From: CS4-C045 sp964347545
GTDB lineage: Bacteria > Planctomycetota > Planctomycetia > Pirellulales > UBA7805
Assembly (NCBI GenBank): GCA_964347545.1
Contig: CAYFZZ010000142.1
Coordinates: forward strand, 1-33,131
Direction: 5' to 3'
DNA length: 33,131 bases
Position numbers and translations under genes: made by a program. Each line of letters starts with the position of its first letter. Within the stretch, counting starts at the first letter, position 1. The notes under the pieces were generated by a model that worked only from the letters and a program-made list of their open reading frames with translations, searched no databases and was not told the origin of the DNA. Of the stretch, positions 16,601 to 23,816 are shown piece after piece.

Positions 16601-17314
16601 CTCGCTGAGGTGCCGCCAGTCGGTCAAGCCCACCTGGGTCCGCAGTTCCTGCAAGCGGTCCGCGTGCTCTTTATAGCGCTGAGCCTTCGTGGCTTGCCGG
16701 CGGACCGTCCGCAAGCGATTGTCGACTTCGTCCACAATGTCGGACAGCCGCAACAGATTTTGCTCGACCCGCTCCAGCCGGCGGATGGCCTCGATTTTCT
16801 TCGCTTTGAACCGGCTGATGCCCGCGGCTTCTTCGAAAATCAAACGTCGGTCGCGGGGCGAGGCCTGCAGCATCACATCGACCTTTCCCTGTTCGATGAT
16901 GCTGTACGCCTGAGTCGAGACGCCGGTGCCGGCAAACAAGTCGCGGATGTCGCGGAGGCGCCGCGCCTGGCCGTTGATCAGATACTCGCCCTCGCCACTG
17001 CGGTAGACGCGGCGGGTGACATGCACCTGAGGGGTATCGATCGGCAGACGGCCGTCGAGGTTGTCGAAGGTCAGCGTGGTTTCGGCCGCATTCAGCGGGC
17101 GGCGCGAGCCCGAACCGTTGAAGATGACGTCCGCCATCTCCTTGCCCCGCAGACTCTTCACACTCTGCTCGCCCAACACCCACTTGATGGCATCGACGAT
17201 ATTCGACTTGCCAGACCCGTTCGGGCCGACGACGACGGTGATGCCCGGCGGAAACTCGAATCGAGTCTTGTCGGCAAAGCTTTTGAAGCCGACCAGTTCC
17301 AGCGCTTTGAGCAT
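13658..17314 (-). CDS. smc: Chromosome segregation ATPase SMC
   Basis: A full-length 1218-residue SMC protein, which compacts and organises the chromosome with ScpA and ScpB. The N-terminal ATPase half has the Walker A motif GPNGSGKSN at residues 30-38, then the Q-loop region (VKSLRGKEMADVIFNGS). Long coiled coils run from about residue 170 to 500 and 690 to 1010, flanking a hinge at about 515-680 (GPFRDVRGLVADILKVRV, GRVGFVPTQI). The C-terminal head has the signature LLSGGEKTM near residue 1095 and Walker B CVLDEVDAALDEAN near 1118. All ATPase motifs look intact. ATG 17314 gives the canonical start MLKALELVGFKSF. scpA and scpB are not in the window. Confidence 0.97.
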   Translation of the reverse strand: MLKALELVGFKSFADKTRFEFPPGITVVVGPNGSGKSNIVDAIKWVLGEQSVKSLRGKEMADVIFNGSGSRRPLNAAETTLTFDNLDGRLPIDTPQVHVTRRVYRSGEGEYLINGQARRLRDIRDLFAGTGVSTQAYSIIEQGKVDVMLQASPRDRRLIFEEAAGISRFKAKKIEAIRRLERVEQNLLRLSDIVDEVDNRLRTVRRQATKAQRYKEHADRLQELRTQVGLTDWRHLSEQLAACQQQMELLQGQVAARTEEAEDLDQQLVAGERQMEQQASEVRRCEAARAENRERMVACEAAIEHQSGRREDLQRDVERHRAQLAGLSTRSRDLGSQLETTNEDVAAAQQRYQEICDKVARIETALAELRQEHDRRYGQQREQRQAELDLVRQGSELGNEITSLETKIHAAGAILRRCADQLASLVEMWDDTAGELDQLRIREEGVGQERERCERDLRTAREELSRLQAELGDSQAELARQREAFSGASERALVLQELERQQEGVTAGVREVLAAKQESPTGPFRDVRGLVADILKVRVDMAPLIETALGDRAGYLVAEPSRVLRELLLDQQHRFAGRVGFVPTQISVAARTRGPRVDLAGRPGVIGRADRFVEAEPRYAQLAERLLGDTWIVNSLTDALNLSQVAPGQNFVTRTGEALAADGTVCVGPTSSATGLISRRSELRELTREIAELTGRIEEQTGRVERLSDGVADAHAQVATLSDRREDLLKSAAGIQRQLSAVEERQAQLDDKKTNLDNQLSQARSDRDAATTDLALLRDRRTDIEQSLAKMEETIHEHQQRLDQIEAERQQWAAELTTAKVELAKSEQQLESLAARLRQFQHDQQERQQAVAESRGLLSEAVQRVADADRQILQQESELATLYLAKETLASDLASRMGVGEQLRQQRGQAVVDLQKVRATLRKLEQDLQQQELAAGKLQLERDSLAARMLEDYQIDLAALQHEPTEEEQHEREVIEEEIADLRRKINNIGNVNLEALEELEELESRFHDLSTQFADLTQAKNSLERIIEKINEDSRRLFEETLETVRVHFQSLFRKLFGGGQADIVIDEDEDILESGLEIVARPPGKEPRSISLLSGGEKTMTCVALLLAIFRSRPSPFCVLDEVDAALDEANIERFIGVLHDFLQWTQFIVVTHSKKTMTCAGTLYGVTMQESGISKRVSVRFEDVSETGEILRTADDDADRGPADSGAQEDGTQAA

Positions 17315-17502
17315 GGGCGAGACAGTTGGGAGGGGGGAGCACGCAGGTGGCAGGTCGGCCGCTGGCGTCCCGATTCATCACTGCCCAGACGCGTCAGCGA
17401 TTCGGTTCTGGCCCCATACCGGCGGCACCCAGGGCAGGAGACGCAGGGCGACGCCACGACAAAACGGTCCCCCCGCGGAAGGCGGTTAGGGCACGCACGG
17501 AC

Positions 17503-19344
17503 CTAATTTTTCACACGATTCCATATTTTACCAACGGAACGGGCCACTGGCCACGAGGATTCCCCCGGCGAATCCCGCTCGCCAGCCGCCCCGTCCGCCG
17601 GGGACGAAGCGTCGAGGATCGCCGGTGACGAGGAAGGGTCGGACGGGTCGAGGTCGGCCGGGGGGCTGTCCCCCTGCGGGAGCTCGGCCAGCTCGGTACT
17701 CCGAACCGGCGGGGATGAGGGTTGATAACCGTGGGGCCGTCCCGGGATGGCATCGATCGCCAGGCGACAATCCAGGGACCGGCTGGACTTGGCCTGCCAC
17801 AACGCCTGCACCACGTCCGGATAGGTTCCTCCCACCTGGACCACCGCCCGCAGGACATCCTCGACGTAGGGCGCGACCTCCAGGCGTTGGTCTTCATGTC
17901 CGGGAGCAAAACTGCTGACGGTCACGGGACCGTCCTCCTGAGCGTTGATGCGGATGTAGCGTCCCGCGTCCAGGATCAAAGGCTGCCGCAACGGCTGGCG
18001 GCTTCCGAACAACACGATTTCCGGTCGCGATGTCCGGGCGATGTGGATCAGCGGCGTCCCCTCGCCCCGAATCAGGTGCAACTGGAAACGGCCTTCCAGC
18101 ACTTCGCCGCGGATCACCGGATCGTTGGGGTCCATGGCCCGCAGGGCGCGGAAGGCTCCATAGCGGGTTTCGGCACTGGCGCCAGAGAGGAGGCGGACCA
18201 ATTGTTCTCGGGCGGCAGGCTGGTCCATGGCGCTCAACGCCGCCAAGGCCTGCGCCCGCCAGGCCGCTTCGGTTTCCGCCGCGATCCTCAACGGCTGGGC
18301 CGCCGCTTCGTCGTCCAGGTACCCCAACGCCTCGGCCGCATAGAAGCGGACCTCGGGGTCCTCGGAGGCCAACCCCTTCTGAAGGACTTCGCTGGCGTCG
18401 CGGCCGATGGCCTCCAGGCGAATGGCGGCACTGGCGGCGGTCAGCGGATCCAATAACTGCCGCTCTAACAACCGCAACCGCACCTGCCGCTCGACCTCCG
18501 TTTCCCGCAAAGCAATGCTCTGCACGACCCGCAGGTAACGGTCCAGATTGTCCTTGTAACGGGGATGCAGTTCGAGCGCCACGTAGCCGTCATTCTTCGG
18601 CTTGGCAACGCCCGACTTGATCCCGCGCTGGGTCAGGTGAAATCGCTTGTTGATCGCCGTCCCCATCTGAGCGCTGGTGCGGACGTCTTTCTGGTCGGGT
18701 TTGAGCAACAGGCCCAGCGAGCGGGATTTTAGCGCCACGCCACCTCCCAGGATCATGCCGCGCCGCAGCTGGGAAGCCTCCTCCTGGGGGTCTGTGAAAA
18801 GATCGACCAGCACGGTCCCTTGGACCAGCGCCAAGTCTTCTCCCTCGCGGAGACGACCGCCCAACACCGCCCACTCTCGCATCCGTTCTTCGTACAAAAT
18901 GCCGTTGCGCAAGCTGTGGGTCTCGTTGTCTCGCGGGACGAAGACTTCCACGTCAAAACGATCTCCCTTTTGAGCGCCAGGGGGCAACTGGCCTCGCACC
19001 ATCACCAGGGAAGTCGTGTCGGACGCCAGCACTTCGCTGGGGCGAGGAATGTCCCGCTTCTGCATGTTGGTAATCATCACGGATCGTTCCGATGACGGCG
19101 GCGGGTCACTGCCCGTACTCTGCAGATTTCCCACCATCCCGATCGCTTCCACCTGCAGGGGATGCAAGCCGTACACGACTGCGACGTCACGCACATAAGT
19201 CAGGTCCGCGATCTGCTCTTGCAAATTTTCCGGGCTCTGCAAGCGCAGCGCAGACTGCGTGCAACCGATCGTTGCCAAAGTCACGATCGCCAACAAGATC
19301 CACCGGCGGACAGGAACTGTCCCTCGCGGACAAACAGGCGGCAT
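17503..19344 (-). CDS. FlgI-like lipoprotein with HEAT-like repeats
   Basis: A 613-residue exported protein. Residues 13-28 (RWILLAIVTLATIGC) form a lipoprotein signal with Cys28 in a TIGC lipobox. Residues 45-230 resemble the flagellar P-ring protein FlgI: VAVVYGLHPLQVEAIGMVGN, SLVMVRGQLPPGAQKGDRFD, VEVFVPRDNETHSLRNGILY and LALVQGTVLVD match its GYGLVVGL-, LPPFA-, TSLRGGTL- and AQG-type motifs. Residues 300-415 carry alpha-helical HEAT-like repeats (DPEVRFYAAEALGYLDDEAA; AETRYGAFRALRAMDPND). The tail after 540 is a low-complexity Ser/Pro/Asp linker. No flagellar gene is nearby, so the FlgI part was probably recruited to another envelope complex. It sits directly upstream of smc on the same strand (gap 188). 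Confidence 0.75.
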   Translation of the reverse strand: MPPVCPRGTVPVRRWILLAIVTLATIGCTQSALRLQSPENLQEQIADLTYVRDVAVVYGLHPLQVEAIGMVGNLQSTGSDPPPSSERSVMITNMQKRDIPRPSEVLASDTTSLVMVRGQLPPGAQKGDRFDVEVFVPRDNETHSLRNGILYEERMREWAVLGGRLREGEDLALVQGTVLVDLFTDPQEEASQLRRGMILGGGVALKSRSLGLLLKPDQKDVRTSAQMGTAINKRFHLTQRGIKSGVAKPKNDGYVALELHPRYKDNLDRYLRVVQSIALRETEVERQVRLRLLERQLLDPLTAASAAIRLEAIGRDASEVLQKGLASEDPEVRFYAAEALGYLDDEAAAQPLRIAAETEAAWRAQALAALSAMDQPAAREQLVRLLSGASAETRYGAFRALRAMDPNDPVIRGEVLEGRFQLHLIRGEGTPLIHIARTSRPEIVLFGSRQPLRQPLILDAGRYIRINAQEDGPVTVSSFAPGHEDQRLEVAPYVEDVLRAVVQVGGTYPDVVQALWQAKSSRSLDCRLAIDAIPGRPHGYQPSSPPVRSTELAELPQGDSPPADLDPSDPSSSPAILDASSPADGAAGERDSPGESSWPVARSVGKIWNRVKN

Positions 19345-19497
19345 GCCTTGCTGGACTCCCTACAGGGGAAGAGCGCGGCGGCGGCGACAAATCGCCACTT
19401 CGCTGCACGATTCCGTTGGATGGGCGGCGCCAAACCGAGTGGGCGGTTGCCGGACGCGAGCCGCCAGGCGGCCTAAAGACCGGCAAACGCGGGCGGG

Positions 19498-19526
19498 AGA
19501 GTAGTTTCTTCGGGAGGGAAGGTCAA
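19498..19526 (-). promoter_or_regulatory. Possible promoter of the FlgI-like gene
   Basis: On the minus strand TTGACC (19521-19526, five of six bases of a -35 box) is followed after 17 bases by TACTCT (19498-19503, three of six). The leader would be about 145 bases. Confidence 0.35.
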
Positions 19527-19651
19527 GCCAAATCGGCGGCCCCGCCCCCACCCGCTCTGCCGCTAGCCAGCGCCATCAGACAGCCACACCCTGTCCTAAG
19601 GCTGACGACAGTTTTCGCTGGCCCAGCGGCACCCGCCGTTGCCCTAAATGA

Positions 19652-19680
19652 TTGCCCTGTGGGCAGCTGAGCCATACAAT
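19652..19680 (+). promoter_or_regulatory. Sigma70-like promoter of the YXWGXW gene
   Basis: TTGCCC (19652-19657), a 17-base spacer and TACAAT (19675-19680, five of six consensus bases). Transcription would start near 19687, giving a leader of about 86 bases before ATG 19773. Confidence 0.62.
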
Positions 19681-19772
19681 CAGCGGCGGTGCCAGATTTG
19701 CAAGCAGAAGAAGTCGGCGCGGCCCAGCTGTGGCCGGTGACCGTTGAGCGGTATTTACACGGGGTCAGTGCG

Positions 19773-22106
19773 ATGTCTGAACGTCTTTTCTGCGGCCTGG
19801 GCACCCTCCTGTTGCTTGCCACCTGGACCCTGGCGGGGCCATCCGCGGCCGGCGAATCCGCCCCCGCCGCGCCCGACCACAGCCCCCCTCCCCCGGCGCC
19901 AGCGTCGCCACCATTGCCGGCGGCCCAGCTGCAGCTGGCCACCGAACCGGCCGATGACGCGGGCAGCAACGCACCCGGTGCGGCGGCGGCCGAGGCCGCC
20001 GAGGAGGGCCAGCATGTGATGCGGGGACCGGTGCACGAGGCGTTTGCCGAACGGGTCGAAAGGGACCCACAGCCTTCGCCCATCATCGCTCGCCAGCCGC
20101 CCGACCCGATCAACGAACTGCCGCCCGAGGTGAAACCGGCCGGCAGCGATGTGGCCTGGATTCCTGGCTATTGGGCCTGGGATGACGAACGCCACGATTT
20201 TCTGTGGGTCAGCGGGATCTGGCGAAGGGTGCCGCCGGGGCGGCGGTGGCAGCCGGGATATTGGACCGAAGTGGAAGGGGGCTACCGTTGGGTTTCCGGG
20301 ACCTGGGCCCCCGCCCAGCCGGATCCGCTGGCCCTGGCTCCCCCACCACCAGCCAACCTGGACGAAGGGCCGAACCAGCCGGCGCCTGCTGCGGACGACA
20401 TCTGGATCGCGGGCTGCTGGGATTTTCGCGAAGGGAATTTCCGCTGGCGGCCCGGTTTCTGGTCCCGAGGCTACGACGACTGGGTGTGGGTCCCGGCCCG
20501 CTACTTCTGGACACCGGGCGGGTATGCCTACTGCCCGGGCTACTGGGATTATCCGGTCACCTATCGCGGATATTTGTTTGCCCCCTTCTCCTTCTCCCGC
20601 CCGGTTTATGGCTATGCAGGCTACTGGTTCACACCCCGCGTGCTGCTCAGCATCGGCGGCGTGTTCGATCACCTATGGGTCCGCCCCTCCTACCGACATT
20701 ACTTCTTTGGCGATTACTACCACGGTCGTTATCGCAAGTACGGCTACCACGCCTGGCACGATTATCACCGGCGCCACTACTGCCCGCTGTTGGGGCATTA
20801 CCAAGACTACCACCGTCGTCACGGCATCGATTACGCCCAGCACCGCCGGCGGTGGCATGACCAATACACGCGACATCCGGATTGGCGGCCCCCCGATGCT
20901 TACCGGGGGAATCTGGAAAAGCACCGTCGCCGCGGGTTGGCCGACCGAATCGACGGGCACCAGGACCATCGTCCACCTCTGGCTGTCGGGCAGGCCGTCC
21001 CCACCCCGCACGGCCACCCGCGCCACGCTCGGCATCGCCTGGACCAGTTCGCTGCCCAGGGACCGCCCCAGCTGGCCACGGGGGTCGACCAGCTGAGCAA
21101 GGCTCGTCGCGGTGACGGGGACCGCCAGGTGCAGCGGGCCGTGTTTTTGAGCGAGCCCCAGCGGCGGGCGATCGGCACGGCGCGTCAGGGAGAGATCCGT
21201 GACCTGATCCGGCAGCGCCAAGAGGCGTTCCGCAGCCGCCTGGCCACCGCTTCGTCACCTGCCCGCCGTCAGGCGGTCCCGCGGACGGCCCCGCCGGTGG
21301 CCGGCGGGGCGCAGGGCCCGCCAGCTGCCCGCCGAGGACCGATCGGTTCAGAGAAGGCGGCCGCCCAGGTGTCGCCGGCGGACCGTCTGCCGGTGCGGGG
21401 TCCCAGCAACCGCCGCGGGCCCACCACGGCCCCGGAACGCTCGGCGGCCCAGTTGCCGCGGGGGGCCGTCACAGGCCAGCCCGATCGTTCGCCACGGACC
21501 CTCGTCGGCCCCCCTGGCGGGGCGGGAATCCTCCAGCGTGGTGGGGATCCGCCCCCGGCGGCCGCCGCTGTCCGCCAAAAGACCTTCCGCCCACCCGCGA
21601 CGGCCGGGACCGCTGCGGACCCGGTGCGGCGGCGTTGGCCTGGGGGTGTCGAGCGGCTGCGGGGCTCGAGCGGCCAGCCCGCCTCCTCGGCCGCCCGCAT
21701 CCCCCGGCAGGACCTGCGGCGCGGTCCCCCGCCAGGCCAATTTTCCCGGGGGCCGTCGGCGGCCTCGCGGGGCCCTGCAGATTTTTCCCGCGGCCCGGCC
21801 GCTGTCTCGGGCCGTGCGGCCCGCTCGCATTTCTCACCTGCCCCCGCCGATGGCCCGCGGGGGCTGTCCCGCGGGAATGTCTCCCGCGGGAACGTCTCCC
21901 GGGGGAACGTCTCCCGCGGGAATTTCTCCCGCGGGAATGTCTCGGGGGGGAATCTCTCCCGCGGGAATGTCTCGGGCGGAAGTTTCTCCCGCGGAAGTTT
22001 TTCCCACGGCAGCAGCCGGGGATTTGGGGGCGGGCGAGCTTTCGGGGGCGGCCACGGGGGGGGACGGGGCGGCGGACACGGCGGGGGACGGGGCGGGAAG
22101 CGGTAA
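19773..22106 (+). CDS. Secreted YXWGXW-repeat protein with SRGNV/Gly-rich tail
   Basis: A 777-residue exported protein. Residues 1-28 are a signal peptide (MSERLFCGLGTLLLLATWTL). About residues 129-260 hold at least four WxxGxW-type repeats (WIPGYWAWDD, WVSGIWRRV, WQPGYWTEV, WVSGTWAPA, WIAGCWDF, WRPGFWSRG), the YXWGXW family hallmark. A Tyr/His/Arg-rich part follows (RPSYRHYFFGDYYHGRYRKY), then a long Arg/Ala/Pro low-complexity stretch. Residues 699-748 are about ten SRGNV-like pentapeptides coded by 15-base units, and the end is Gly/His/Arg-rich (GGGHGGGRGGGHGGGRGG). The composition suggests an abundant, sticky cell-envelope protein. Start at ATG 19773 because the signal peptide begins there. 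Function unknown. Confidence 0.75.
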   Translation: MSERLFCGLGTLLLLATWTLAGPSAAGESAPAAPDHSPPPPAPASPPLPAAQLQLATEPADDAGSNAPGAAAAEAAEEGQHVMRGPVHEAFAERVERDPQPSPIIARQPPDPINELPPEVKPAGSDVAWIPGYWAWDDERHDFLWVSGIWRRVPPGRRWQPGYWTEVEGGYRWVSGTWAPAQPDPLALAPPPPANLDEGPNQPAPAADDIWIAGCWDFREGNFRWRPGFWSRGYDDWVWVPARYFWTPGGYAYCPGYWDYPVTYRGYLFAPFSFSRPVYGYAGYWFTPRVLLSIGGVFDHLWVRPSYRHYFFGDYYHGRYRKYGYHAWHDYHRRHYCPLLGHYQDYHRRHGIDYAQHRRRWHDQYTRHPDWRPPDAYRGNLEKHRRRGLADRIDGHQDHRPPLAVGQAVPTPHGHPRHARHRLDQFAAQGPPQLATGVDQLSKARRGDGDRQVQRAVFLSEPQRRAIGTARQGEIRDLIRQRQEAFRSRLATASSPARRQAVPRTAPPVAGGAQGPPAARRGPIGSEKAAAQVSPADRLPVRGPSNRRGPTTAPERSAAQLPRGAVTGQPDRSPRTLVGPPGGAGILQRGGDPPPAAAAVRQKTFRPPATAGTAADPVRRRWPGGVERLRGSSGQPASSAARIPRQDLRRGPPPGQFSRGPSAASRGPADFSRGPAAVSGRAARSHFSPAPADGPRGLSRGNVSRGNVSRGNVSRGNFSRGNVSGGNLSRGNVSGGSFSRGSFSHGSSRGFGGGRAFGGGHGGGRGGGHGGGRGGKR
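21867..22016 (+). repeat. Tandem 15-base repeat, about 10 units
   Basis: Units of 15 bases with consensus TCCCGCGGGAATGTC, each encoding Ser-Arg-Gly-Asn-Val in the YXWGXW gene. Five of the units contain the perfect palindrome TCCCGCGGGA; later units decay (TCGGGCGGAAGTTTC, TCCCACGGCAGCAGC). The period is in frame. Confidence 0.9.
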
Positions 22107-22119
22107 GCCGGAAGGAACC

Positions 22120-23133
22120 ATGCACGAGGGCCTCGTCCTGGAAACGCCCCCCCTCCCCTTGCTGGTCACCGGCGTCGCCGGGGTCGCCGGCTATAACGCC
22201 CTGCACTACTTCCACCGCCGCTATCCGGGCCAGGTCTTCGGGATCCGCCAGGTCGACAACTGGCCGCTGACCGCGCCCTACATCCTGCCTTGCGACGCGG
22301 AGGACCGCGAGGGGTTGGAGCGGTTGTTTGACCGGCATCCATTTCGCGCGGTGCTGAACTGCGCCGGCAACTGCGCGTTGAAATCCTGTGAACTGGACCC
22401 CCCCCTGGCCTGGCGGACCAATGTGGAAGGGATCCGCAATTTACTGACGGTCATCGACGGCCGCGGAGTGCGGCTGGTGCATTTGTCGATCGACCTGGTG
22501 TTTTCCGGGATCGCAGAGGGGGGACATGTCGAAAGCGACCCCACCGATCCGGTCACCGAGTACGGGCATTCGATGGCGGCGGCCGAACGGTTGGTGTTGA
22601 TCGCCGAGCCCCAGGCTTGCCTTCTGCGAATTTCGCTCCCCATGGGCGTCAGTTTCAACGGCCACGCGGGGGCCATCGACTGGATTCAATCCCGGTTCCG
22701 CAAGTCCCTGCCGGCCACGTTGTATTTCGACGAAATCCGCACGCCCACGTACACGGATTGTCTGAACCGCCTGTTCCAGGTCGTGCTGGCCCGCCCCCTG
22801 GCCGGTCTCTATCACGCCGGCGGTCCGCGCCGGTTGAGCCTCTATCAGATCGCTCAAATCGTCAACCGCGTGGGCGGCTACGATCCTCAGCACTTGCAAG
22901 GTTGCCCGCGGATCGACGCCGGTCCCATCCCGCCGCGAGCGGGGAACGTGACGCTGGATTCCACCCGCCTGGCCGAAGCGGTCGGCTTCCAGCCGTTTGA
23001 CCCCTGGCCCCTGGAAGAACGCTGGTTGCCGACCCACCGCCAGTGGCATTTCGAACGCCCGCCCGACGAGGGGGGGTCACCCCAACTGCTGGCCGACGTG
23101 CTCTATCGCAATCCGGCCCGAACCGCTCAGTGA
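22120..23133 (+). CDS. RmlD-like NAD(P)-dependent sugar reductase, atypical active site
   Basis: A 337-residue extended short-chain dehydrogenase. The Rossmann glycines are in TGVAGVAGY (17-25) and the chain continues with NCAGNCALKSCELDP and LSIDLVFSG, the hallmark wording of RmlD, which reduces dTDP-4-keto-rhamnose to dTDP-rhamnose. The catalytic YxxxK is changed: Tyr148 is present (EYGHSM), but the Lys position is Met152. The middle part TLYFDEIRTPTYTDCLN resembles the substrate region of RmlD. ATG 22120 follows a good GGAAGGA site and lies 13 bases after the YXWGXW stop, so it shares that promoter. Without the Lys it may be inactive as a reductase or use another mechanism. No rmlA, B or C gene is nearby. 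Confidence 0.82.
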   Translation: MHEGLVLETPPLPLLVTGVAGVAGYNALHYFHRRYPGQVFGIRQVDNWPLTAPYILPCDAEDREGLERLFDRHPFRAVLNCAGNCALKSCELDPPLAWRTNVEGIRNLLTVIDGRGVRLVHLSIDLVFSGIAEGGHVESDPTDPVTEYGHSMAAAERLVLIAEPQACLLRISLPMGVSFNGHAGAIDWIQSRFRKSLPATLYFDEIRTPTYTDCLNRLFQVVLARPLAGLYHAGGPRRLSLYQIAQIVNRVGGYDPQHLQGCPRIDAGPIPPRAGNVTLDSTRLAEAVGFQPFDPWPLEERWLPTHRQWHFERPPDEGGSPQLLADVLYRNPARTAQ

Positions 23134-23179
23134 CGGACACCCACCAGGCCGCCCCCGGACCCGCGGCCCAACCGCCGGC

Positions 23180-23617
23180 TTACACCCCGATGTCTTCGTT
23201 CCACAGTTCGGGCCGGGTGCGGATGAAATGCGTCATCAGCTCGACACACCGCGGGTCATCCACCACCACCAGTTCCACCCCCCGCTGGCGAAGATACGCT
23301 TCCGGACCCCGGAACGTCTGGTTTTCCCCAATCACGATCCGGGGGATTTTATACAACAGGGCCGCCCCACTGCACATGTCGCAAGGCGACAGGGTCGAGT
23401 ACAGCGTTGCCCGCTGGTAATCGGCCGCTTTCAATCGGCCGGCGTTCTCCAGGCAATCCATCTCGGCATGCAAAATCGCGCTGCCCCGTTGAATACGACG
23501 ATTCCGGCCACGAGCAACAATTTGATCGTCGATGACCAGCACCGAACCGATGGGGATCCCCTCCTCCTGCTGGCCCAAAACCGCCTCCTCAATAGCGGCG
23601 TTCAAAAAAATGTCCAT
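23180..23617 (-). CDS. Cytosine deaminase (yeast-type zinc deaminase)
   Basis: A 145-residue zinc-dependent deaminase, close in wording to yeast cytosine deaminase, which converts cytosine to uracil in pyrimidine salvage. Zinc and catalysis: His50 and Glu52 in ILHAEMD, Cys79 and Cys82 in SPCDMC. Other matching segments are IPIGSVLV (21-28), RNRRIQRGSA (39-48), ENAGRL (57-62), VIGENQTFRG (95-104), RGVELVVVDD (112-121) and a C-terminal RPELWNEDIG, which closes the active site in the yeast enzyme. The start at ATG 23617 is supported by AAAGGA seven bases upstream. Cytoplasmic. Other nucleoside or guanine deaminases of this fold lack the ExLWNEDIG end, so the call is fairly firm. Confidence 0.9.
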   Translation of the reverse strand: MDIFLNAAIEEAVLGQQEEGIPIGSVLVIDDQIVARGRNRRIQRGSAILHAEMDCLENAGRLKAADYQRATLYSTLSPCDMCSGAALLYKIPRIVIGENQTFRGPEAYLRQRGVELVVVDDPRCVELMTHFIRTRPELWNEDIGV

Positions 23618-23749
23618 CCGTCGTCCTTTCTTTTCTGGTGTTCGCCAACTCGCCATTCCCCCCGGTCGTCTATTTTGCCCGGCGAAGCAATGCCCGCATC
23701 CCTCCTCGTATGGCCAGCTATTGTACCGTGGCCCCGCGGGTGGGGGCGT

Positions 23750-23779
23750 TTGATCTTGCTGGCGCCTGTCGATTCTGAT
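23750..23779 (+). promoter_or_regulatory. Possible promoter of the pseudokinase gene
   Basis: TTGATC (23750-23755), an 18-base spacer and TCTGAT (23774-23779). Each box matches about four of six bases. A start near 23786 would leave a leader of about 30 bases before TTG 23817. Confidence 0.35.
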
Positions 23780-23816
23780 AGCACACCAGCCGCCACCGGG
23801 CCCCTGGGGTGCTGTC

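Larger units (their letters stand above)
19345..19772. other. Divergent intergenic region
   Basis: 428 bases between the leftward FlgI-like gene and the rightward YXWGXW gene. It holds a good rightward promoter at 19652-19680 and a weaker leftward one at 19498-19526; nothing else definite is seen. Confidence 0.55.

Noticed and set aside
14528..17506. 992-codon open frame on the plus strand, opposite smc
   Set aside because: It is the antisense shadow of a GC-rich coiled-coil gene; its translation is Leu/Gln/Arg-rich without domains, and smc itself has all its motifs.
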